A stretch of DNA of 64,000 nt from Neolentinus lepideus HHB14362 ss-1 (Eukaryota; Basidiomycota; Agaricomycetes; Gloeophyllales; Gloeophyllaceae): contig KV425579.1 in assembly GCA_001632425.1 (NCBI GenBank), positions 158,334 to 222,333 of the forward strand, given 5' to 3'. Shown here piece after piece: positions 10,801-22,094 of the stretch; position 1 is the stretch's first letter; each line of letters opens with the position of its first letter. The position numbers and the translations under genes are program-made. The notes beneath the pieces are model-generated. The model ran no database searches and had not been told where the DNA came from. It saw only the letters and a program-made list of their open reading frames with translations.

Positions 10801-10808
10801 CTTTTATA
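10801..10808 (-). promoter_or_regulatory. TATA box of the small secreted protein
   Basis: Minus-strand TATAAAAG, about 50 bases upstream of the 10750 start codon and in the correct orientation. Confidence 0.6.
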
Positions 10809-11894
10809 CTCATAGACAGACCTGTGCAGACGACTATTCTCCCAACAGGGGCGGACATATGAGCGAAGTCGGAGACTGCTAGAAGGAGTACGACTTGAAG
10901 AACGGGTTTGGCGGAGTGGCTGTGCTAGCCATTCTTACGCATACCCATGCGACTATTGTAGAGCATGAATAACCAAGTCATATCGCATTATGGCGACGAT
11001 GCCTTGGCGAGAATAATGGATGGCATGTCGAAGAGGTGCAATATAGATCACAGTCGTAATAGATTAGTCGACTCCAGCCTATCTGGTTTACGTGAATGTT
11101 GCGTTACTTTCCACGGAGGAATCAAAAGATGAGACACCTACAGCGATATTACAAGTTACAGGCTGGATATCTCGGTCAGTATGACTGTTTCTTAAGCAGA
11201 CGGCTTTCCCCCGACCATCATGAATAGTGAAGATAACGACCTCAAGGCAAGTAATCATCATACCAACGGAGGATAGAATAACGGACGCACGCGTCGACTG
11301 CACGACCCGACTTGGTCAGCTCTCTGCGAATACCTGAAGTGAGATAGCAGTCATAGGTATACCGTGGAGCATTGCACAGGTGCACTCTTAAAGCTGTGCC
11401 ACCTTCCAATCAAACGGACATGGCAACTCTCGATTGGGACTCTCGTGGTTCCGATGCGTATCGTATGGGATTGTGCGCCTACCGTACCCCATGGAGTTAC
11501 GATCTAATAACAGGTATAATCGTTCGGATGACATGGGGTTACCGCAGACGTCGCAGAGAGCGCAACCAGACAATGCCCAAGATCGATCCAGGTAAGTCAT
11601 AGTGAGAGCTACCTGACCGCGACTCACCCACATACATGAACAGTGCTTGTCTCGTGCAATCAATGAATGCCAACATACCTGCACAACCAGACCATCCATA
11701 CAGCACAAGTGGCGGTTGTATAGTAGACGAAGACTGACGAAGAATACTTTTCCTCTTCGTAGTCGCAATCTTCATGGACGGGGTATGATTCGGCTGTAGA
11801 ACGTCCAAGTAGATGATGACTGAATAACAAACGCCACGGGTCAAATGCTATTCGAGGCTCCACACAGTAGCCAATGCTTTTAGTGAGTGGCACA
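10809..11894. other. Intergenic stretch
   Basis: Several open frames of 70-126 codons exist on the minus strand, but none shows a recognisable domain, signal peptide or coherent splicing. I see nothing else. Confidence 0.4.
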
Positions 11895-14800
11895 CTACTC
11901 GTCCTCCTCGACATCTCCGAATTCGAACATGCCCAATCTCTCCCGCTTCGCCAAGTTGATTGACTCCCTCAGCTTCTTCTCGATAATGGGGTAGGATGAC
12001 AAATAGTGACATCCTTTGCGGTCTATCGACGCCAGACCATCTCTTAAAAGATCCGCGTTAATACTCGCGAGATGCTCAGTATTCGTAGTAGGGTCCATCA
12101 GTCGGAGGTGCAGGAGGGGCCCTTCTCTGTGATCGACATTCGCTACGAGCTTTCGCCCTTCACACAACTGACGGAAGCGGTCCACAGCCTCAGGATAGTA
12201 CTCGCTATCAGGGTTCACCAACTTGACGAAACTTGGCAGAAACATACGTCAGGATTATCTCGTGGGATGGTAATTTGGATATATACCTAAGACGGGCATC
12301 ATGAGCCTGGCCAGGGAGGGCCTTGAATTTGGGATCGAGTGGCCGGATATTAGAGAATGCAACAGTGTCGTGGTTGCCATAGTCAATGAAGGTAACCTCG
12401 ACCTCCTTCTTGACGGGTGAGGACCGCCGTACTTTCGCGCGGTACCATGACCCATCAGAGAATTTAGCTGATATCAATTCTCCAGACCGCGGGATGAAAC
12501 TGGGAACAGGAGGCGAGGATCGATAGTGCAGGGAGAAGTCTCGCATGAGCTTCTCTAAGGATGCGATTCCTGTCGGCGGAACATAACCTGAGCTGATGAT
12601 TTACCTACGTAGCAACGGGAGGTACCTTCTGTATTCAGAATCTGCACAGAGAAACCGAAGCTATTTGTCGTCCGGACATCACTTACAATGACATCCAAGT
12701 ATTCGGTCTTCAGAGGTCCAGCCGTACCGTTCGCTGGTTCAACCTCAGCCGCCTTGACCTCTTGATCATCATAGTCTTTCCAGAGCTGTAACATAGGACG
12801 TAAAAATCCTCGCCTCTCGATACCCAAGGAGTCACATACCCCACGCTGTTCACGTTTAGCTTCGGCCTGTAGTACAAAAAATAAGTGGAATCAGATAAAA
12901 GAATAGTGCCAATGTATAGGTGTATCGTACTTCAGCATCGTATAGCTGCTTCGCCCAGGGTAGACTATCGGCAGAGTACGAGTGGACGGACGCTAAGCCC
13001 TCCTTGACAAGTGCGACAGCTGCGTTCTCGTTCTTGTTTAAGTACAAAGCACCGATGAAGCCACCAGACTTGTCGACCGCATCAATCTCGATCTCCACGT
13101 CCCGTTGCATATACCGCCTCGTGGCAAATTCAGCCGCTTCCGGGCCGAATGGCTCGCTCTTCTCAGACGGGTTTCTGGCTGTGCGAGGCGCGCGAATGCC
13201 TACGGCAATTTGGCCACAAATGTCAAATGATGGCGTGAACTGAGATAGATAGGCCTACCACCAAGGACCAATGTGATGACTTGGTTGTCTTTCGGCAAGA
13301 GAATTCTGAGAGGATATGTGTGAGACGGTACTGAAAGAAGACAATGACCACTCATACTTGAAGCGGGAACCTGCAGCGACATAATCGACGACTGCTGGAA
13401 TACGACTCTGACGTTTGAAGCCATTGAGGAACTGCGTAGCGCGCGAATTTGTCTTGTAGAACCTGTGTTAACAATAAACACAATTGCGATGAAGAGTTGC
13501 CACGCACTTCCGAGATGTTTAAAGGCGCTTTCGGGGGAGAATACTCCTTGCCAGAGTGGATACCCCTCGTCTCTGTGAGCGCACTGGATAAACATTACGA
13601 ATTCAATGTGGAACAAACTACAAAACGATGCCTAACTCACGTTTGCTCAGCCGCCATGAGTTTATCATAGTCTGGTGACCGATTCTCATCGTCCTGTCTG
13701 TGGCGAACGACGCTGGCAAGACCTTTCTCGATCAGCTGCTCAGCAATGTTCCTGATGGTATATATACACAATGAAAACACGATCTTCAGTCAAATAAAGA
13801 GTTCTTACGCATGCTGGCCACCGTAACGAATAGTAGCGCACTCCCGTTCGTCGAATTCACCCTCCTTCGGGCGGATGAAATCAACTTGAACCTTGACATG
13901 TTTGCCGATGAGCTTTTTCCGCAAAAATTCTCTGGCCTCATTGGCGTAGAACGCTTGTTTTGGATCTGAGGCTCTGTCAACCAATAGACGTCTAAGAAGA
14001 CGATCGGAAAAGACAGTAACCTAGCTACTCACTTTGGTCCTCTGGTCGAACTCAGCTGGAGTCTCCTTTCCTTGCCTGTGTCACGGTCGATAACAGATAT
14101 CTGGTCCGCGCTCCATACGCGCGAAACAACACCCTCGAACGAGCGAGTCTCCCCCTTGGCAGCAGAGTGACTCGCTCCATTTGTCTTGGCGGCAGGAGCA
14201 GACGCAGTATAGAGACATGCCCGCTTTTCCTTCGCTACTTTTTCTGCTGCACGAAGCCGCTCCATTCCACCTGAGGTGGAGAGCATGCCAGCATGCCAAT
14301 CCACAATGCGCGCCAAGCCAGCCGCTACTAAGTGTTCCGCGACATTTCCAGCGGGATGCAGCACTAATGAAAACAGGAGGCTTAATTTTCCTCCACCCGT
14401 TTGCGAGCAGGTAGTGACAAACCGTTTCCGATAAATATGCTTGCTGGTGGAGGGGCAGATGTGTTGGGTCCAGTTTGGAAGGGTGTCGCGGTCAGGCTTG
14501 GCAGCGACAGTAATTGGACCTTTACGCCACGTTGTAATAGCCGAGACTCGACAAAGAATTTCGCCTGTTATAAAATATAAGCTTGCTCATTTTGCCATTG
14601 GATCTGATCTACTTGCCTCCTCTCCCCAGGGTTCTGCAGTTTCACCTTGCTTGCTCGTGGATGAACGAGCACACCGCACGCCTGCCAGAGTAATGTTGAC
14701 AAATTGGTGATCACCATGCGGCATGAGCAGTCGGATTCGGAGAGTAGACCCATCCTTCACCTGTTCAACAATACCTAGAAGTAGGCGTGAGCCTTCATAA

Positions 14801-15790
14801 TTGCGGGAGGATCAAGAAAAATTGTTCCAACCGTCGATAGACTTTGCCTTCCATTCGGAAATGAAGCCTTGTGAGTCGGTCGGCATCATGTAGTTGACGG
14901 ATCGCGTCTATCATTTGAGTTCAGTCACGTGACCTCAAGTGGAATGAAAATCCAAGAGATCTGCGTATCTCGGTGGGCAGTCATTGTGTCTCCATGGGAC
15001 AACAGCTGTCGCCAGCAGTTTCGGAATTTACGCGGGAGGACTGCATTATTCCAAGCCAACGGACAACCAGTCATCCAGACGCATCGGTACGAAGCCCTTC
15101 CGTGATGGTATGAAACTTCCGAGGGGGGACGTACCTGAGGACCATGAGGATTCCAGACGCCCTTGCCAGCCACCTTAGCCTCGTTCTCTAAATCCTTCTT
15201 TTTCAGATCTTCCTCAGTAGGGTCACGCTTAAGCTCCTTCAGCTTCGCCCAACCGTTACGCAGCAACTCAGAGGTCAAATCAATACCGCCAATTTCGCCA
15301 CTTCCAATATCTCGGAAGATGTCGTCGCGTTCGCTTGGGGGAAGGGAATGGGTAGAGGTGAAGGTGATTTCTTTGCCGACAGCATGAGTACGAAGGAATT
15401 CTCGAGATTCATAGGCCCACGGCTGAATATGGACCATCAGACCATCGATGCTACAATAAGTAGATACATACCTCATCCTCTCTTGTCTGAGTGCCTAGCT
15501 TAGGAGCTACGATATCAGCCAAATACAAAATCCTGATGCCTATCAAGATGGTCCCTGAACATAAGACGGTCAAGCTAACCTCTCTTTCGGGACTTGACCT
15601 TCAGCACCGGGGCGTCCTCTCAGGATTAAAGAATCGCCAGAAAGGACGGCTATAAGGCAGTATAAGTTAGCACGTAGAGAGGGGCCGGAATGTTATTTGA
15701 TATACAGTCCCACATTTTACAATCTATACACAGTACCATCAGCAATGAAAACAACAGTACTAGGCTACTACTTACTGCTTTCATCGACAT
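11895..15790 (-). CDS. SND1: Tudor staphylococcal nuclease domain protein (SND1/Tudor-SN)
   Basis: A long intron-rich gene encoding roughly 900 residues with repeated staphylococcal-nuclease folds and a Tudor domain. The start is MSMKAVT, spliced to [14 protein letters not shown], the typical first SNase strand. Later pieces are [19 protein letters not shown] (SNase 1), [20 protein letters not shown] with [11 protein letters not shown] (SNase 2), [34 protein letters not shown] (SNase 3) and [20 protein letters not shown] (SNase 4). The Tudor core is [19 protein letters not shown] with [12 protein letters not shown], and half an SNase fold follows. The protein ends [11 protein letters not shown]. 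In other eukaryotes this family acts in RNA metabolism, stress granules and RISC-linked RNA decay. Exon 1 needs the GTAGTA donor rather than the adjacent GTAAGT to stay in frame. No disruption was seen. Confidence 0.93.
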
Positions 15791-17584
15791 GGTTTATTGA
15801 AAGGTACAAGAGATACAACGATGCGAGCGCGAGGAATGTGTGAGTTGCAACTTGCCAGCAAGCGGTTTTCAACTGCACGCGACTAAAGAAATAGATCGTG
15901 AGAAATGTGGGAGCCTACTCCGCCTCGCTACATATGCCGCGCAGTCCTCACTACCCATATTTCCACGACAAACACCGGACCTTTGTTAGCACCGGAGCCA
16001 CAAACTGTCTGTTAGGCTTCACAAATTGACTGAATCATGCAGACCCCGTATTTTGCTTCGTGCGGCAAAGAATAATCCAACACCATGCGACGACAGACTC
16101 AAGGTCCGGTTGCGGCTGCCCTTCCCAGCGCGAAAGCGAGCTAGACTAGAAGCCGCTGAGGTATATGATGTGTTGAAGAATGGGAATGGAGAAGGCGGAT
16201 GTCTTTAGACGGCGAAGGCTCAGAAACCTAATCTATCCACAAGTGGGTTTTATGACAGATACTAGAGGCAGCCTGGGCGAGTATGCTGATACTTTGCCTA
16301 TCGGCTTCTTCGTGCGAACGTTCGAGTACAGCCACTCGTGGATCCCCAACAATCCAAGGATGCCGACACAATGCTTGATGATGGAACGGCGGTAGGCGGT
16401 GAAGTGCTTTGTGAGAGCGTTAAGCGACTTGCAAACTAGCTTGTGCTACTGGTTCGAAACTCGAAGAAGCGATGTTAACCACGAGATGAGTTGATAGGGT
16501 CTAAAGACTGTAGATCGTATTGATGATCGGAGCAAGATCAAATAGGGCGTCTCTACTAAGTAGTATTGAAGTCTGAGGAGGTATGGTCGCTTGGCTTCGG
16601 CAAATTCCAAAGATCGGCAAGATGGCAATTACAGACAGAGATGCAATCCTCACCACCGGTCGTCAGATGCGACTCTCCAGACAAGATGGTGAGTCTATAT
16701 GACTCGACGAATCGCAGGGAATGGCAGAGAGTCAAGATGGACGGGACGCGTGGATGGTGCGCTAAGAGTGTAAGACCGGGACGCGCGGTACTCTCTCAAG
16801 CGCTGTCGCGGGGGCCGCCACCGTCTGTCAAACAGCATCGCATCAGCAACACGATAATGATATCGATATAGCAATCCGGAGGAGCACTCACCTAGCAATC
16901 CGCCCCCCATGGGAGCGTTGTGGCGATGTTTCTCCGCATCTCCATGCAGATCACGGAAGCCCCTGCAAGGCTATCAGAAGCAGATTTACCTAGACCTGCC
17001 ATATTCGATCTCCAGCTTCGGACACAAGGTGTTGGTGCCGCACAACACAACGTCCATTGACCGGCGTCAACATCGAGCGGACATTGGTATCACCTACTTG
17101 CGACCGACATCGTGACAGCGCACACCGAAATGGATGGGTGCAGGAAGGGGTGGCAGCTGGACACCAGCGTGGAGCAAAATGGGTCTTCGGTTAGGGTCTG
17201 TATAGTATGGCGCGAATGACGAGAGATCCGCGTCTCGGAGCCGACTGCGCAGTCCCTGCGCGACCAAATATGTTGTTAGAGTTGTATATCGTAGGTAAAA
17301 CAGGGTGGTGAGCTTGGTGAGCTAAGTTCTCACTTTCCGCAGCACTTCAAGTCCGTAATCGGGTTTGAAACAATCCAGCGCAAGACCGTCGTCACGAAAG
17401 GTGGGGACCGGTCGATGTGAGTGAGATCTGGCTCAGGTCTCTTCGACAAATTATGGGGTCGGTCTGGGTCAAATTAGGATGTTCAAGTTGTGTCCGCGTT
17501 TTCTGAAAGTAGACCTCCGCCGCTATGCGCACCAAGGATGTGGGTGTAACGACTTCGTGATAGGAATGTCGCTAGAGGCCGCTG
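15791..17584. other. Gene-poor stretch
   Basis: Only short unrelated open frames occur on both strands. No domain, signal peptide or splice-consistent model was found. Confidence 0.4.
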
Positions 17585-17925
17585 CGAAGTATTTGTTGCG
17601 TGACAGACGGGGCAGGCTTCAGAGTTCCACAAGGAGTATCGATGCTCTTCCCAGAGTAATACACGTTCAACATCAGGCTGGATTAAGGCGTACGGCAACT
17701 AGTTTGTAACGTGATAGACAGGGCCGATACACAGGCTTCAGACTTCTGCAAGGAGTATCGATGAAGTTCTTACCAGCTGCAGCCTGAGAGTTATTAACAC
17801 ATGTCCAATATTAGGCGCTAGCTCTGGATTAAGGCGTACGGCAGCTGGTTTGTTGCGTGATAGACAGGGCTGATAGATGTACAGGCTTCCGACTTCTGCA
17901 AGGAGCAATGATGTTCTACAGGGTT
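17585..17925. repeat. Three degenerate tandem copies of a roughly 110-140 bp unit
   Basis: The words GATTAAGGCGTACGGCA, GTGATAGACAGGGC and CTTCTGCAAGGAG recur near 17600-17670, 17685-17765 and 17825-17910. A fourth partial piece (CTAGCTCTGGACTAATGCG plus GTACGGCAGCTAG) follows at about 18247-18283. The copies differ by substitutions and small indels. Confidence 0.65.
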
Positions 17926-18235
17926 TTGCATATGAGTGCAGCAACCAAAGTAGTAGGTTCGGACGGAGCTCCCGGCACCGAATGTGACCTTGTTGAAGAC
18001 TGTTCCTTTGAAACAGCTCACTAGCTCAACGATAACAGTAATGAAAAGATGTTTTTCATGCCAGTGGACTATACGCCAACATACATCGGCGTCAGGGACA
18101 CGATACATCTGGGTGACTGTGTCGCAATCAGAGCCGGCAGAGGCCCGCGAACACTACTACTTTTGGTATTATTTGGTCGGTCCAAACAACAGGATGCGAA
18201 ACGCGGACTGCACTCTCATATGCAAAACCCTGTAA
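17916..18235. repeat. Imperfect inverted repeat enclosing about 180 bp
   Basis: ACAGGGTTTTGCATATGAG at about 17918 returns as its reverse complement, CTCATATGCAAAACCCTGT, near 18214-18232. Further in, CCAAAGTAGTAGGTTCG on the left pairs with CGAACACTACTACTTTTGG on the right near 18148-18166. This could be a foldback or MITE-like insertion within the tandem array. Confidence 0.6.
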
Positions 18236-18283
18236 CTTCTAATGCGCTAGCTCTGGACTAATGCGAACAGTACGGCAGCTAGA

Positions 18284-19658
18284 CATTCTGTGGCATCCCT
18301 ATTATTGACATCTTGTTATTGATTGATATCGCAGAGTGTTCACAGCTACAATTGCAGCTGGAGTGAATGACTGTACAACAATTTCAGTTATCAATTTCGG
18401 GATGACGAGAATTATTCGAGTGTGTATCGTAATTTACTCGGTTGCGGGTCCGATGGATGATCATGAATGGGAAAAACACGCGATGTTCTATGAGTCAGGA
18501 ATCGCGACATATGTAGTTATTGGTCCTGCGTCTCAGGCTGACAGCTACATCATTATGCTGATTGGGTTATCAATGCTGAACCTAGTAGCCGAAGGTTAGG
18601 CGCATCAACGGAGCAAAGCGCTTATTTCCACAATATCTGTATTCGTCACGGGAATTTCAGCGATGTATATGTCAGAATAGCTTGCCAATGGAGTGGTCAA
18701 TTAATGATAATATCGAGGCAGTCTGATGGTTTTGTCGCATACGTTACCAAGCGGTATATTGAGTATGCTATATGGTCCATGGGCCGTCTATATCCTATTA
18801 TAGCCAGTGATTGACAGACGGAAGTAGTCGCCACGATTGAAGAACTACGATAGGATCAAAACGCTGTGGGAGATATCCTATCCGTCCAAAGTCTTGCTCT
18901 TAGAAGTCGAAGTGGTTCACTAGCTAGCACGCACGAAGTGAATATTGAATTGTCGCCCGAGTCCAACCTCTCGCACGCTAGACATATTCCAAGTTATCGG
19001 TTCTGGCAAACGTAAAGGCTCACCATGGTTATCTGACGGTCCAAATCATGTTCTGACGAGCCAAGACACCGTTTTTTTCTTGAAGACCGCCGTCACGATG
19101 GGAAACAGCCTGGCATGTGCGCCCGAGAGCGCACGCAGGTCAATTCGCCGGACCGATGCGGTATTTCGAGGAATGGATGGGCTCTCACACTAGTGCCAGC
19201 TTTAGACATTGGGCGGCTTCCCGTAAGGATTTAAAACTGTTCTAAATCCGAAATTCGATTCTAAACGCATCAAGTCCGAGATACCGGCTTGTCACGCTCT
19301 GGTTTTGTGATGGGTCGTCAGACTGAGGTACACCCCTCCCTCCTAGATTTCTAGACACCTCTAAACTCTCGCTTAGTCTAGAGTACATTATCAATGCGTG
19401 CTATTTTAATGCATACCTCCGCCATAAGAGGCACATGTTATCTATCTTGAACAGTTGAACTTCACAGCGTGGGATCCAGCATGACCGGGAATCTTGATGG
19501 CGTTTAGAGCCGCGAAATCTAGAATTTTATCTTACGGGAAGTCATCCATTGCTCGCGACGACGGCCCGCAGTGAGCTCCCCATGACTACAAGGACGATGC
19601 ACATAAACACTCAGCATGCTCTCTTGCCTGGTCGTGTTGATGCAGACTGTAACTCAAC
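18284..19658. other. Intergenic stretch upstream of the GH79 gene
   Basis: No coding sequence I can support. The last few hundred bases should hold the GH79 promoter, but I see no strong TATA box. Confidence 0.35.
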
Positions 19659-21451
19659 ATGCGTAGCATTCTAACGGTCGGTGCTCTTGGCATGATATGC
19701 TCTAGTGCTAGTGCCGCGATTGTCGTACCGTCGGCGCCACCATCGTCTGCAGTGATAGTCGACTCTGCTTCATTGAGCGTCTCTTTAGAGTTCTTTGCGT
19801 TCCCCGACTATACCCAATTAACGGCGACATCCAACTGTCTCGATTATATTGGATCTCTCCGAGAAGCGCCGCCGGCGATTAGGATTGGTGGCACAACACA
19901 GTGAGTCCTCGAGCCTCGAAAGTCCTAGAATTAACGTAAATCATTTTGACGATCAGAGATCGGGCTACCTACGACCCGAATCTGCAGACTGCGGTTAACT
20001 ACAGCGTCGCCAACCCGTCGGATGCGCCCTCCTCTCTCACGTACGGGCCCACGTTCTTCATCCTCGCTTCACGATTGATGGGAGACGTCACTATCGGGCT
20101 GAACCGACAACTGAACAACATGTCGAACTCATTGGCAGCCGCACTGCGCGCTAAAGCTACGATGTCGAATCTTTATGCATTGGAGCTAGGAAATGAGCCG
20201 GACTGTAAGATGATGAGCTGCCACTCATACTCTGATGCCAATACTGAAGAGTAATCGCCCGACTACCTTATCTTCTAGTGTATAGCCAGAACAGCCCGAT
20301 TGTGCCTGCGGGATCTACGTGGAGTCCATCGATTGATGGTCAAAGTCAAAAAACCTGGTTTACAAACATGGCATTATCTGTGAGCACCGAATAGCCTAGA
20401 ACCATACAAATTACACCTAACCTACCCAAATTGTTTTAGGTCGAAAGCATTTTCCAGGCCGCCGTGTATCTGTCATATCCCAGATGGAGTACGCATGGCC
20501 TGATTCCCATCCTGTCAAGTGCAATCAGTTATGTCAAAACGTTCTCTGGACATTCATATCCTCAATCTGCTTGTGGGGGAGCTAGTACAGACCTTCCCTC
20601 GCTTATGAACCACACGTGAGTCAAAGATAACGGTTACAATGATGACTTGATGGTGCTTTCGACTCCGCTAGGGAAATAGTCAGCTACACCAGTCAATACA
20701 AATCAGAAGCGACTGCCGCTCATAACGTTGGCAAGAGATACTTCCTGGGAGAAACCAACTCAGGTGATGTCAATAAAGCTGACCTGCAATTAAGATTGAA
20801 CTAAGATTTGATGACGTCGCAGCAACTTGCGGAGGCGGCGGAATTAGTCCCACGTTTGGCGCTGCGCTTTGGGTAATAGATTATGTTCTCCAAGGCATGA
20901 TAAACGGTGTCGACAGACTCTACTTTCATCAAGGTACCTTGGGAAATTGCGTAGGTGGCGTCCGCTCGTATTTCTTATTAAGCACTGACGATCCGATCGC
21001 ACAGCAATATTGCTTTTGGGGCCAATCCATGGTTAACGCCCCATTCTACGGGGCGGCTTTTGTCTCCGACTTCCTCGGAAATAGCATGAAATTGACAATG
21101 CTGGATGACGGCACTGGCATGATTGCAGTATACGGTGCCTATAACGCAGCGGAGGTACCAGCGCGACTCTTGATTTATAATTCTGGGTATTTCAATGGAA
21201 CAGGCACAAGAAGCAGCGCGATCGTCTCCTTCTCCGGCATCATCGCTTACGGGCCCCTAGAAGCCAAACGATTAACTGCGCCAGACGCGATTTCCCGGAT
21301 GGATCAGGGTGGAAACGTCACCATAGGCGGTGTGCAATTTGATCCCGCCTGTCAACTCACAGGGGCCCAAGAGACGGAGAGCATCAGCGTCGCAGAGGGG
21401 TCTATTTCTGTGTCTGTAAAGGCTTCCGAAGCTTTGATTATATACCTGTAA
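19659..21451 (+). CDS. Secreted GH79-family beta-glucuronidase
   Basis: Six exons (19659-19900, 19957-20204, 20279-20379, 20440-20615, 20672-20763, 20823-21451) give exactly 495 residues. All junctions are GT-AG and in phase. The signal peptide is about residues 1-20 (MRSILTVGALGMICSSASAA). The start of the catalytic domain shows FAFPDYTQL and PPAIRIGGTTQDRATYD, typical of basidiomycete GH79. The likely acid/base glutamate is E161 in GNEPDL and the likely nucleophile is E283 in GETNS. Their spacing and placement fit a clan A (beta/alpha)8 barrel. A C-terminal beta-sandwich-like region ends ISVSVKASEALIIYL. Known members remove glucuronic acid or 4-O-methyl-glucuronic acid from proteoglycans such as arabinogalactan; the exact substrate here is not visible. 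Confidence 0.9.
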
Positions 21452-22094
21452 ATTAAAGTGCGGCGATCGAGCACTGCTGTTGGTAGATCAGGAGAGCGCC
21501 TCGTGCGCGTGACCTTGGAGATATTTGTCCGGAGTAAGATAAACATCTGGACATCAGACATCAATTCTGTAGGCCTGAATATGCCGACTCGCTGATATCG
21601 GCTCACCCGAAGAAGCATTTTTGATCTACGTATCAACAATGCACATCCGACGTCTTTGTACAGGGCGGTCGACTTATTCCATAACCGTCGGGGGTGGGCG
21701 GTGCACTGCAAATGCGACGCTGATGCGGTTGTGGACGCGCTTGATCGTCCGCACGACCAAAGCGGGGCAGCCTCAATTAAGCATACAGGTCCTCGAGCTG
21801 CTGCAGTGATTCGAAATATGCAACCCTGAGCATGTTGGACAGAACTCTATCCATTATGATAATAGAGGCCGCCATCGGTGGACGGACGTCTCCGTGCAGT
21901 CGCCGGGCAGGTCCGGGGACATCGGAAACGGGGTCGGCAAAGTGGCCCGTGGACCGGTGCGTCGGTTCGGTTCCTAAAGCGTAGGAACCATCAGTCGCAA
22001 CATCTCGAGACACCATGTTCCCACAATCTTCGAGGCGCTTGGCAGCTTCGAGTACATAAGGCAGTGAGGCATGTGTCGGCGCCCAATCGTTGGT
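21452..22094. other. Intergenic stretch between the GH79 and transcription-factor genes
   Basis: No coding signal. An earlier in-frame ATG at 22071 could lengthen the next gene by eight residues. Confidence 0.4.

Noticed and set aside
16440..16475. Possible tRNA gene (GGTTCGAAACTC resembles a B box)
   Set aside because: No A box at the right distance and no cloverleaf can be formed with the flanking sequence.
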